Shown: positions 57,305 to 64,000 of the stretch, piece by piece
Layout of the letters: every line of letters begins with the position of its first letter
Numbering within the stretch: position 1 is the first letter of the stretch
Notes under the pieces: model-generated
Told to the model about the DNA's origin: nothing
Database searches by the model: none
The model's input: the letters and a program-made list of their open reading frames with translations, nothing else
Origin: JAWKIW01 sp046331175
Lineage (GTDB): Bacteria; Actinomycetota; Acidimicrobiia; Acidimicrobiales; Acidimicrobilacustridaceae
Assembly (NCBI GenBank): GCA_046331175.1
Contig: JAXLRI010000005.1
Span: 310,001 to 374,000, forward strand
Direction of reading: 5' to 3'
DNA: 64,000 nt
Made by a program: the position numbers and the translations under genes

Positions 57305-57318
57305 GCCGGCCGGCGCCC

Positions 57319-58347
57319 GTGGTCGTCGCCGACGCGCCCGTCGTGGGCGTGGACCTCGGGGGCACGAAGGTGCTCGGCCTGGCATTGCCGCGCCGCCGCG
57401 ACCGTCCAGCAGATCTTCCTGCTGCGGCCGGTGGCGTCCGTTCGGCCGGCGGTCCGGCCCTCGCCTTCCACCGCGCCGACACACCTCGCGGGGGTGCGGC
57501 GGTCGGTGAGGCCATCCTCGATGCCATCGCCGCGGTCGTGACCGCCGTCGACGACGAGCTGGTCGCGTCGGGAGGCGCACCGGCCGCCGCCGTGGGTGTG
57601 GGCGCGGCGGGCCTCGTCGACCACGATGGCGTGCTGCGCTTCGCCCCCAACCTGCCCGGGGTGGTCGACCTCGACGTGGCCGACGGCCTCGGCCGGCGGC
57701 TGGGTCGCCCGATCGTGGTCGACAACGACGCGAACTGCGCGGCGTGGGCCGAGCACGAGCTCGGCGCGGCCGCCGGCGCGGCCACCAGCGTCCTGGTCAC
57801 CCTGGGCACGGGGATCGGTGGCGGTCTGGTGGTCGACGGCGTGGTGCAGCGGGGGGCCTTCGGCTTCGCCGGCGAACCGGGCCACATGCTGGTCGATCCG
57901 CACGGGCCGCCGTGCCCGTGCGGGCGGCGCGGCTGCTGGGAGCGGTTCGCCTCCGGCTCGGGGCTGGGTCGCCTGGCCCGCGACGCCGCGGCCGCCGGCC
58001 GGGCCGACGCCATCGTCGAGCGGGCCGGCGGCGACGCCGAGGCGGTGCGCGGCGAGCACGTCACCGACGCCGCGCGCGACGGCGACGAGGAGGCGCAGCA
58101 GGTGCTGGCCGAGTTCGCCTGGTGGGTCGCCGTCGGCGTGGCCAACCTCGTCGACCTGCTCGACCCCGAGGTCGTGGTGGTCGGTGGGGGGCTGGTGGAG
58201 GCCGGCGATCTGCTCCTCGGCCCCGTCCGCGAGGCCTACGCGGGGTTGGTCCTGGCCCACGACCACCGTCCCGCCGCCCGCATCGTCGGTGCCGCCCTCG
58301 GCGCCGACGCGGGGGCGGTGGGCGCTGCCCTGCTGGCCGGCGCCTGA
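57319..58347 (+). CDS. ROK-family sugar kinase
   Basis: 342 residues. VVGVDLGGTKVLGLALPRRR (ATP-binding phosphate loop), VGVGAAGLVDHDGVLRFAPN, VDNDANCAAWAEHELGAAAG with the catalytic Asp, TLGTGIGGGLVVDGVVQRGA and the ROK zinc-binding sequence PCPCGRRGCWERFASG. Most likely a glucokinase or related hexose kinase. Odd: an Arg/Pro/Ala-rich insertion follows the phosphate loop (about residues 24-50), where ROK proteins normally have a short strand-turn. The start GTG 57319 is 15 nt after the preceding stop. Confidence 0.88.
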   Translation: MVVADAPVVGVDLGGTKVLGLALPRRRDRPADLPAAAGGVRSAGGPALAFHRADTPRGGAAVGEAILDAIAAVVTAVDDELVASGGAPAAAVGVGAAGLVDHDGVLRFAPNLPGVVDLDVADGLGRRLGRPIVVDNDANCAAWAEHELGAAAGAATSVLVTLGTGIGGGLVVDGVVQRGAFGFAGEPGHMLVDPHGPPCPCGRRGCWERFASGSGLGRLARDAAAAGRADAIVERAGGDAEAVRGEHVTDAARDGDEEAQQVLAEFAWWVAVGVANLVDLLDPEVVVVGGGLVEAGDLLLGPVREAYAGLVLAHDHRPAARIVGAALGADAGAVGAALLAGA

Positions 58348-58450
58348 CCCCATCGGCGACGCCTCGGGCGGGCGCCGTCCGGCCGGTTCACGCCCGTGAC
58401 GGGGGCCCGGAGGCCCGAGAACGTGGTTCGGTCGGCGAGGGGCCTCCGAC

Positions 58451-58456
58451 TAGGTT
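58451..58456 (+). promoter_or_regulatory. Leaderless-type -10 element (TAGGTT)
   Basis: TAGGTT ends 6 nt before ATG 58463. Confidence 0.45.
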
Positions 58457-58462
58457 GGGCCC

Positions 58463-59641
58463 ATGGAGTTCCGTCGCATCACCTCGCTGCCGCCCTACGT
58501 CTTCACGATCATCGACTCGCTGAAGATCGAGGCCCGGCGAGCCGGCGTGGACGTCATCGACCTCGGCTTCGGCAACCCCGACCTGCCCTCGCCCGAGATC
58601 GCCGTCGACAAGCTCACCGAGGCGGTGCACAACCCCCGCAACCACCGCTACTCGGCCAGCCGGGGCATCCCCAAGCTGCGCCAGGCGGTGTCGGACCTGT
58701 ACCTCCGGCGCTTCGGGGTGTCGCTCGATCCCGACACCGAGGTGATCAACACCATCGGGGCCAAGGAGGGCTTCTCGCACCTCATGTGGACGCTCCTCGG
58801 GCCCGGCGATGCCGCTCTGGTGCCGTCGCCGTCCTATCCGATCCACATCTACGGACCGCTCTTCGCCGGCGCCGACATCCGCGAGGTGCCCCTCGGCACC
58901 GGCCAGGACTTCTTCGAGAACCTCCGCGAGGCGTGGGAGTACTCGTGGCCCAAGCCGCGGGTGATCGTCATGTCGTTCCCGCACAACCCCACCACCACGT
59001 GCGTCGACGTCGACTTCATGCAGAAGGTCGTCGACTTCGCCCGCGAGCGCGAGGTGGTCGTGGTGCACGACAACGCCTACGCCGACCTCGGCTTCGACGG
59101 CTGGTCACCCCCCTCGATCCTGCAGGCCGAGGGGGCCAAGGAGGTGGCCGTCGAGCTGTACTCGATGACCAAGTCGTTCTCCATGGCCGGCTGGCGCGTG
59201 GCCTTCATGGTCGGCAACCCGGAGGTCATCGCCGCGCTGGCCAAGCTCAAGAGCTACCTCGACTACGGCGCGTTCCAGCCGATCCAGATCGCCGCCACGG
59301 TCACGCTCAACGAGGCGCCCGACTACCCGAAGGTCGCCAACGAGATCTACCAGTCGCGCCGCGACGCGCTGTGCGGCGGCCTCAACCGCATCGGCTGGCC
59401 GATCGAGCCGCCGAAGGGGACCATGTTCTGCTGGGCCCCCATCCCCGAGCCGTACCTCGAGATGGGCTCGGTCGAGTTCGCCAAGCTCCTCGTCACCGAG
59501 GCGGCGGTGGCGGCCTCGCCAGGGGTCGGGTTCGGTCCGGGCGGCGAGGGCCACATCCGCTTCGCCCTCATCGAGAACGAGCAGCGCATCGGCCAGGCCA
59601 TCCGGCACCTCAAGAAGACGCTCACCCGGCTCGAGAGCTGA
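58463..59641 (+). CDS. Class I aminotransferase, alanine-type (AlaC-like)
   Basis: 392 residues. VIDLGFGNPDLPSPEIAVDK, HRYSASRGIPKLRQAVSDLY, SPSYPIHIYGPLFAGADIRE, MSFPHNPTTTCVDVDFMQKV, DNAYADLGFDG and the PLP lysine in YSMTKSFSMAGWRVAFMVGN. These are the features of the AlaC/LL-DAP-aminotransferase-like subgroup I-gamma; glutamate-pyruvate transamination is most likely. TAGGTT ends 6 nt before the ATG and there is no ribosome-binding site, so it is probably leaderless. Confidence 0.92.
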   Translation: MEFRRITSLPPYVFTIIDSLKIEARRAGVDVIDLGFGNPDLPSPEIAVDKLTEAVHNPRNHRYSASRGIPKLRQAVSDLYLRRFGVSLDPDTEVINTIGAKEGFSHLMWTLLGPGDAALVPSPSYPIHIYGPLFAGADIREVPLGTGQDFFENLREAWEYSWPKPRVIVMSFPHNPTTTCVDVDFMQKVVDFAREREVVVVHDNAYADLGFDGWSPPSILQAEGAKEVAVELYSMTKSFSMAGWRVAFMVGNPEVIAALAKLKSYLDYGAFQPIQIAATVTLNEAPDYPKVANEIYQSRRDALCGGLNRIGWPIEPPKGTMFCWAPIPEPYLEMGSVEFAKLLVTEAAVAASPGVGFGPGGEGHIRFALIENEQRIGQAIRHLKKTLTRLES

Positions 59642-59683
59642 GGGGCGGTCGGCCGGCGACGGTCGGCCGCGGCCGGAGGTCGA

Positions 59684-60292
59684 TCAGCGGGTCGAACCGA
59701 CCGGCTCGGCCACGAGGAGCCCTTCCAGCACGACGGTGACCGCCGCATCGGCCACCTCGTCGGTGGGCTGGTGGCGCTCGTGGAGGAACACCCGGGCCAG
59801 CTGGGTGGTGACGCCGAGGATCGCGTGGGCGAGCAGGTCGGGGTCGAGGTCCTTGATCTGGCCCGACGCGATGCCGTCGCGCACGTGGCGAGCGGCGTCG
59901 CGCACGGCCACCTCCTGGCCCTTGCGCAAGGCGGGGGCGAACCGCTCCTCGGTGGCGGCGAACTGCACCAGCTTGTTCAGCTCGTGGTGCTCGGCCGACC
60001 AGCCCATGGTGGCCCGGATGCCCAGGGCGATGCGGCGGACGGGGTCGCCCTCGCCGTCGATGGCGACCCGCTGGGCCCGGCGGAGGTCCTGCTGGGCCTC
60101 GCGCAGGATCTCGAGGAAGAGCTCGTCCTTGCTCTCGAAGTACCAGTAGAAGACGCCCTTGCCGACCCCGAGGCCCTGGACGATCTCGGCCACCGAGGTG
60201 GGGTGGTAGCCGTTCTCCGCGAAGCGGGTGGTGGCGAAGTCCATGAGCTGGCGCCGCCGCTCGCGGCCACGGGGGGTCAGCCGGCGGTCCAT
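59684..60292 (-). CDS. TetR family transcriptional regulator
   Basis: 202 residues. RERRRQLMDFATTRFAENGY, TSVAEIVQGLGVGKGVFYWY and FESKDELFLEILREAQ form the TetR HTH; the rest is a helical effector domain resembling lipid- or drug-responsive regulators. ATG 60292 is preceded by TAGCGT (60306-60301) at 8 nt and TTGACC at 60328-60323, a 16-bp spacing, so it is probably leaderless and its promoter is covered by its own operator (60313-60328). Confidence 0.9.
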   Translation of the reverse strand: MDRRLTPRGRERRRQLMDFATTRFAENGYHPTSVAEIVQGLGVGKGVFYWYFESKDELFLEILREAQQDLRRAQRVAIDGEGDPVRRIALGIRATMGWSAEHHELNKLVQFAATEERFAPALRKGQEVAVRDAARHVRDGIASGQIKDLDPDLLAHAILGVTTQLARVFLHERHQPTDEVADAAVTVVLEGLLVAEPVGSTR

Positions 60293-60300
60293 CGAGGGTC

Positions 60301-60329
60301 ACGCTACCGCGCTTGACCGGTCGGTCAAG
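60301..60329. promoter_or_regulatory. TetR promoter with palindromic operator
   Basis: ttgaccg-gt-cggtcaa (60313-60328) is a perfect 7-2-7 palindrome. On the minus strand its outer arm is the -35 (TTGACC), and TAGCGT (60306-60301) is the -10, so a bound repressor would cover the promoter. A further half site, ttgaccg, follows at 60330-60336. Confidence 0.8.
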
Positions 60330-60412
60330 TTGACCGACGGCGGACCCGTCGCCGAGGGGAACGGTTCGCACGGCCGTCGTGCCGGCGAAACACGGCGTTC
60401 ACGCGCCGTCCG

Positions 60413-60418
60413 TAGCGT
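60413..60418 (+). promoter_or_regulatory. Leaderless-type -10 element (TAGCGT)
   Basis: TAGCGT ends 8 nt before ATG 60427 of the ACT protein gene. Confidence 0.4.
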
Positions 60419-60426
60419 GCAGGCCC

Positions 60427-61104
60427 ATGAGCACCTACGTGATGCGGCTCTGGCTGCCCGACCGCCCCGGTGCGCTCGGCGCGGTGGCCAGCCGGGTCGG
60501 CGCCGTCGGCGGCGACGTCGTCGGCATCGACATCCTCGAGCGGGGCGCCGGCCGGGCCATCGACGAGCTGGCCGTCGAGCTGCCCGGCGACGACCTGGTC
60601 CCGCTGCTGCTGCAAGAGGTCTCCGAGGTCGACGGCGTCGACGTCGAGCAGATCACGCCCGTGGCCGACGCGCTGCACGATCCTCGCCTCGATGCGCTCG
60701 AGACGGCGGCCGTGCTGGTCGGTGCGGCGACGGCCTCCGAGGCGCTCGACGAGCTGTGCCACCACGCGGTGCGCACGGTCGGGGCCGAGTGGGGTGCCGT
60801 GCTGGTGCTCGAGACCGGCGAGGTGCAGGCGGCCCACGGTGAGGCGCCGGAGCCCGGGTGGCTGCACGCGTTCGTCGTGGGCAGCCGCGAGAGCAGCCAC
60901 GTGACCACGGGGATGGCCGGTCCCGACGACGTGGTGTGGGCGCCGTTGCCCGGTGCGGGCATGGCGTTGGTCCTGGGGCGTCAGGGGGCGCCGTTCCGAG
61001 CTCGGGAGCGCCGTCAGGCCGCTGCCCTGGCTCGGATCGTGGACACCCGGTTTCGTGAGCTGAGGGTGGCCGAGGCCCGGGCGCTGCACCCGTCCCACGT
61101 CTGA
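60427..61104 (+). CDS. ACT-domain protein with GAF-like C-terminal domain
   Basis: 225 residues. Residues 1-75 are an ACT domain (YVMRLWLPDRPGALGAVASR, then VGAVGGDVVGIDILERGAGR), an amino-acid-binding module. Residues 90-225 resemble a GAF-type domain: ALDELCHHAVRTVGAEWGAV, LVLETGEVQAAHGEAP, VVWAPLPGAGMALVLGRQGA and RQAAALARIVDTRFRELRVA. A regulatory sensor of amino-acid levels is plausible; nothing shows its target. The start is probably leaderless. The nearest neighbour with an amino-acid role is the aminotransferase, beyond the divergent TetR gene. Confidence 0.75.
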   Translation: MSTYVMRLWLPDRPGALGAVASRVGAVGGDVVGIDILERGAGRAIDELAVELPGDDLVPLLLQEVSEVDGVDVEQITPVADALHDPRLDALETAAVLVGAATASEALDELCHHAVRTVGAEWGAVLVLETGEVQAAHGEAPEPGWLHAFVVGSRESSHVTTGMAGPDDVVWAPLPGAGMALVLGRQGAPFRARERRQAAALARIVDTRFRELRVAEARALHPSHV

Positions 61105-61168
61105 GCGCGACCGCCGATCGGGCGCGTCGCCCGCGCCGCCTGCTCCGCCGGCCCGGGCGATCCGGAAG

Positions 61169-62680
61169 CTACTCCTCGGACCAGTCGCGGCTGCGGGCGA
61201 CGGCCTCGAGCCAGCGGGCGTGGGCCTCGTCGGCCTCGGCGGGATCGGCCGACGGCCGCACCTCGACGTCGAGCGCCCAGTTGTCGCTGACGTCGTCGAG
61301 CGAGGCCCAGAAGCCCTCGGCCAGGCCGGCGAGGTAGGCGGCGCCCAGCGCCGTGGTGTCCTGCACCACCGGCCGGGCCACCGGCACCCCGAGCTGGTCG
61401 GCCTGCAGCTGCAGCAGCAGGTCCATGGCGGTCGCACCCCCGTCGACGCGCAGACCCTGCACGGACGTGCCGGCGGCGCGACCCATGGCCTCGACGACGT
61501 CGCGGGTCTGGAAGGTCATGGCCTCGACGGCTGCCCGGGCCAGGTGGGCGCGCCCGGTGCCGCGGGTGATGCCGACGATGGTGCCCCGGGCGTAGGGATC
61601 CCACCAGGGGCTGCCGAGCCCCGTGAAGGCGGGGACGAACACCACGCCCTCGGTGCTGTCGACCGACGCCGCCAGGGGTCCGGTCTCGGCGGCCTGGTCG
61701 ATGATGCCGAGTCCGTCGCGCAGCCACTGGATGGCGGCACCGGTGACGAAGATGGCGCCCTCGAGGGCGTAGGTCGTGGTGGGCCAGCCGCCGGCGGCGT
61801 CGGCGAGCTGCCAGGCCACCGTGGTCAGCATCCCGTCGACGGGGTCGGGACAGGTGTCGCCGACGTTCATGAGCACGAACGACCCGGTGCCGTAGGTGTT
61901 CTTGGTCATGCCCGGGGTGAAGCAGGCCTGGCCGAACAGCGCGGCCTGCTGGTCGCCGGCGATGCCGCTGATGGGCACCCCGGCGCCCAGGCCGGCGACC
62001 CCGGCGGCGGTGACGCCGAGACGGCCGCTCGAGGGCCGCACCTCGGGCAGCACGTGACCGGGAACGCCCAGCAGGTCGGTGAGGACGTCGGACCACCGCA
62101 GGTCGCGGATGTCGAAGAGCAGCGTCCGGCTGGCGTTGGACACGTCGGTGGCGTGCACGGCGCCAGCAGCCTCGGTGCCGCCGGTGAGGTTCCACAGGAT
62201 CCAGCTGTCGACGGTGCCGAAGGCGACCTCGGGGCCGGGCTGGAGGCCGCCCTCGGTGAAGAGCCACTCGAGCTTGGTGCCCGAGAAGTACGGGTCGAGC
62301 ACGAGGCCGGTGCGGTCGCGGACGAGGTCGAGGTGGCCGGCGTCGCGCAGCTCGTCGCAGCGGGCGGCGGTGCGCCGGTCCTGCCAGACGATCGCCCGGT
62401 GGAGGGGCTCGCCGGTGCGGCGGTCCCACACCACGACCGTCTCGCGCTGGTCGGTGATGCCGACGGCGGCCACGGCCTGGCCGTCGAGGCCGGCCACGAC
62501 CTCGGCCAGCACCACCTCGACAGCCGCCCAGATCTCGGCGGCGTCGTGCTCGACCCAACCGGGTCGGGGGAAGTGCTGGGTGAACTCGCGGTACGAGGAG
62601 CCGACCACCGTGCCGTCGCGCCCGAAGGCGATGGCGCGCACGCCGGTGGTCCCTGCGTCGATGGCGATGACGACGGCCAT
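61169..62680 (-). CDS. glpK: Glycerol kinase
   Basis: 503 residues. VIAIDAGTTGVRAIAFGRDG, PGWVEHDAAEIWAAVEVVLA, VGITDQRETVVVWDRRTGEP, GTKLEWLFTEGG, SRTLLFDIRDLRWSDVLTDL, GIAGDQQAALFGQACFTPGM, KNTYGTGSFVLMNVGDTCPD and RVDGGATAMDLLLQLQADQL are all GlpK hallmarks, so this is the true glycerol kinase, unlike the paralogue at 33366-34808. TAGGTT (62694-62689) ends 8 nt before ATG 62680, with no ribosome-binding site. It is divergent from the phosphofructokinase gene. Confidence 0.93.
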   Translation of the reverse strand: MAVVIAIDAGTTGVRAIAFGRDGTVVGSSYREFTQHFPRPGWVEHDAAEIWAAVEVVLAEVVAGLDGQAVAAVGITDQRETVVVWDRRTGEPLHRAIVWQDRRTAARCDELRDAGHLDLVRDRTGLVLDPYFSGTKLEWLFTEGGLQPGPEVAFGTVDSWILWNLTGGTEAAGAVHATDVSNASRTLLFDIRDLRWSDVLTDLLGVPGHVLPEVRPSSGRLGVTAAGVAGLGAGVPISGIAGDQQAALFGQACFTPGMTKNTYGTGSFVLMNVGDTCPDPVDGMLTTVAWQLADAAGGWPTTTYALEGAIFVTGAAIQWLRDGLGIIDQAAETGPLAASVDSTEGVVFVPAFTGLGSPWWDPYARGTIVGITRGTGRAHLARAAVEAMTFQTRDVVEAMGRAAGTSVQGLRVDGGATAMDLLLQLQADQLGVPVARPVVQDTTALGAAYLAGLAEGFWASLDDVSDNWALDVEVRPSADPAEADEAHARWLEAVARSRDWSEE

Positions 62681-62688
62681 GGCCCCGC

Positions 62689-62694
62689 AACCTA
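62689..62694 (-). promoter_or_regulatory. Leaderless-type -10 element (TAGGTT) of glpK
   Basis: TAGGTT on the minus strand, 8 nt before ATG 62680. Confidence 0.45.
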
Positions 62695-62876
62695 TCCGTC
62701 GGGCTGCCACCGGGCGGCGGCCGGTGGCGCGACCGCGGCGGGGACCCGGCGATGCTCGGGCCCTCCGCGCTGTTCACCGCGAGTTCACAGGGGACCCGGG
62801 CCCGCAGTCGTGGGGCATGGGTAGGGTGGCGCGACCGAGCACGGGCCCGGACGGGCCTGCGAAAGGGGTGCGAGCG

Positions 62877-63911
62877 ATGCGCGTCGCGATGCTGACCGGT
62901 GGCGGTGACTGCCCGGGGCTCAACGCCGTCATGCGGGCCGTGGTCCGCAAGGGCGAGCGGGTGTTCGGGGACGAGATGGTCGGGTTCCTCGACGGCTGGC
63001 GCGGGGTGATCGACGGCGACACCATCCCGCTGTCGGTGGAGTCGTTCCGCGGCACGCTGCCCCGTGGCGGCACCATCCTCGGGTCGTCACGGACCAACCC
63101 CTTCAAGATCGACGAGGGCGTCGAGAAGGCCAAGGCCAGCCTCGATCGGCTCGGCATCGACGCCCTCGTGGCCATCGGGGGCGAGGACACCCTCGGCGTG
63201 GCCAACAAGCTGTTCGACCTCGGCGTGCACGTCGTCGGCGTGCCCAAGACGATCGACAACGACCTCTCGGGCACCGAGCTCACCTTCGGCTTCGACACCG
63301 CCGTGCAGATCGCCACCGAGGCCATCGACCGCCTCCACACCACCGCCGCCTCCCACCACCGCGTGATGGTCGTCGAGGTGATGGGTCGCCACGCCGGGCA
63401 CATCGCCGTGTGGTCGGGGATCGCCGGCGGGGCCACCATGATCCTCATCCCCGAGGAGCCCTTCGACATCGACGAGGTGTGCGCGGCCCTGCGCAAGCGC
63501 CACGAGGCCGGCAACTTCGCGTCCATCGTGGTGGTCGCCGAGGGTGCCACCCCGGTCGAGGGCACCATGTCGCTCCTGTCGGGCGAGGTCGACCAGTTCG
63601 GCCACCCCCGCCTCGGCGGGGTCGGGCAGCGCCTCACCGAGGAGATCGAGGACCGCACCGGCTACGAGACCCGTGTGACCATCCTCGGCCACGTGCAGCG
63701 GGGAGGCACGCCCACCGCCTTCGATCGCGTCCTCGCCACCCGCTTCGGCATCGCCGCCATCGACGCCGTGCACGACGAGGCGTGGGGCCAGATGGTCGCC
63801 CTGCAGGGCGGCGAGATCGAGCGCATCCCGCTGTCGGTCGCCGTCGGCACGCTCAAGACGGTCGACCCCGCCCTGTACCACGGCGTCGCCGAGCAGTTCT
63901 TCGCCGTCTGA
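62877..63911 (+). CDS. pfp: Phosphofructokinase, predicted PPi-dependent type
   Basis: 344 residues. VAMLTGGGDCPGLNAVMRAV, GTILGSSRTNPFKIDEGVEK, LVAIGGEDTLGVANKLFDLG, VPKTIDNDLSGTELTFGFDT and VEVMGRHAGHIAVWSGIAGG, then LGHVQRGGTPTAFDRVLATR. ATP-using enzymes have Gly after GGD/GGE (position 104), whereas here Asp104 follows (GGED), as in the PPi-dependent enzyme of Amycolatopsis methanolica; the PKTIDND lysine is also that of the PPi type. It would therefore use pyrophosphate and be reversible. GAAAGGGG upstream is the ribosome-binding site; TAGGGT at 62822 is a possible -10. Confidence 0.88.
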   Translation: MRVAMLTGGGDCPGLNAVMRAVVRKGERVFGDEMVGFLDGWRGVIDGDTIPLSVESFRGTLPRGGTILGSSRTNPFKIDEGVEKAKASLDRLGIDALVAIGGEDTLGVANKLFDLGVHVVGVPKTIDNDLSGTELTFGFDTAVQIATEAIDRLHTTAASHHRVMVVEVMGRHAGHIAVWSGIAGGATMILIPEEPFDIDEVCAALRKRHEAGNFASIVVVAEGATPVEGTMSLLSGEVDQFGHPRLGGVGQRLTEEIEDRTGYETRVTILGHVQRGGTPTAFDRVLATRFGIAAIDAVHDEAWGQMVALQGGEIERIPLSVAVGTLKTVDPALYHGVAEQFFAV

Positions 63912-63929
63912 CCGGCGACGCGTCGCCGG
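63912..63929 (+). terminator. Palindrome after the phosphofructokinase gene
   Basis: ccggcgacgcgtcgccgg is an 18-bp perfect palindrome that begins right after the stop codon; gacgcgtcgccggc recurs at 63934-63947. It is likely a terminator or repeat element. Confidence 0.5.
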
Positions 63930-64000
63930 CTCGGACGCGTCGCCGGCTCGCCGCCGGCGCCGCGGCTGGGCCACGCTGTCGGCGTGGAGCTGCTCACCGC

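Noticed and set aside
63984..64000. Start of a further gene (GTG at the right edge)
   Set aside because: Only 17 bases are visible and no TAnnnT box or ribosome-binding site supports it.

Overview
The window is about 72% GC, almost fully coding, and lies in a chromosome of a high-GC actinobacterium. Pointers to this are a WhiB protein, an Lsr2-type DNA-binding domain, an F420-dependent luciferase-like oxidoreductase, a wax ester synthase/DGAT, a PimB-type mannosyltransferase and an actinobacterial group of phosphofructokinase. The mix of ferritin-like proteins, cupredoxins and glycerol genes, and the absence of arabinogalactan or mycolate genes, fits class Acidimicrobiia best (inference, no marker gene is present).

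Layout. 1-2030 is a decayed mobile region: the 5' end of an IS21-family element (istA plus terminal repeats), a frameshifted gene, two small ORFs of lower GC, and a tRNA-Val 3' half that looks like an attachment-site copy. 2.2-9.7 kb holds an ERCC4-nuclease/Lsr2 fusion, a VOC protein, an MpaB-like oxygenase, a YqeY-like protein, upp, a WS/DGAT and a DUF3048 protein. 9.8-14.2 kb is a block of unrecognised small acidic proteins beside an FHA-domain protein; two of them share a C-terminal motif. 14.3-18.2 kb has a diiron ferritin-like protein (frameshifted), a TetR regulator, a Gfo/Idh oxidoreductase and an F420-type LLM protein. 18.3-22.5 kb has a class A penicillin-binding protein, a zinc-ribbon coiled-coil protein and a histidine phosphatase. 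22.6-26.7 kb has a His-rich membrane protein divergent from an OmpR-type two-component system, with two identical palindromes between them. Three 56-bp tandem repeats follow.

27-33.2 kb has a phosphonate monoester hydrolase-like sulfatase, rnpB on the minus strand, and a four-gene cupredoxin/ferritin-like/ferritin-like/cupredoxin block. 33.4-38.6 kb is a tightly overlapped operon of glpD, an alkyl-DHAP synthase-like FAD enzyme, a small membrane protein and an FGGY kinase. 38.7-41.7 kb is a peroxide-type module: Fur/PerR-family regulator with palindromic operator, rubrerythrin, Fe-S oxidoreductase, DUF3501. 42-53.7 kb holds whiB, trpD, a DEDD/GIY-YIG nuclease with two SOS-box-like sites, NYN protein, queG, pimB, SRPBCC and ArsA-like ATPase; several of these are neighbours in Mycobacterium tuberculosis (around Rv2184c-Rv2192c). 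53.7-64 kb has an SMC-like protein with a broken P-loop, an eRF1-like protein, a ROK kinase, an aminotransferase, a TetR regulator with its operator, an ACT protein, glpK and a PPi-type phosphofructokinase.

A recurring property is promoter placement: at a dozen or more genes a TAnnnT hexamer ends 6-9 nt before the start codon with no Shine-Dalgarno sequence, the signature of leaderless mRNAs. Genes lacking this usually have a clear GGAGG-type site. No intact tRNA, rRNA or CRISPR array was seen.
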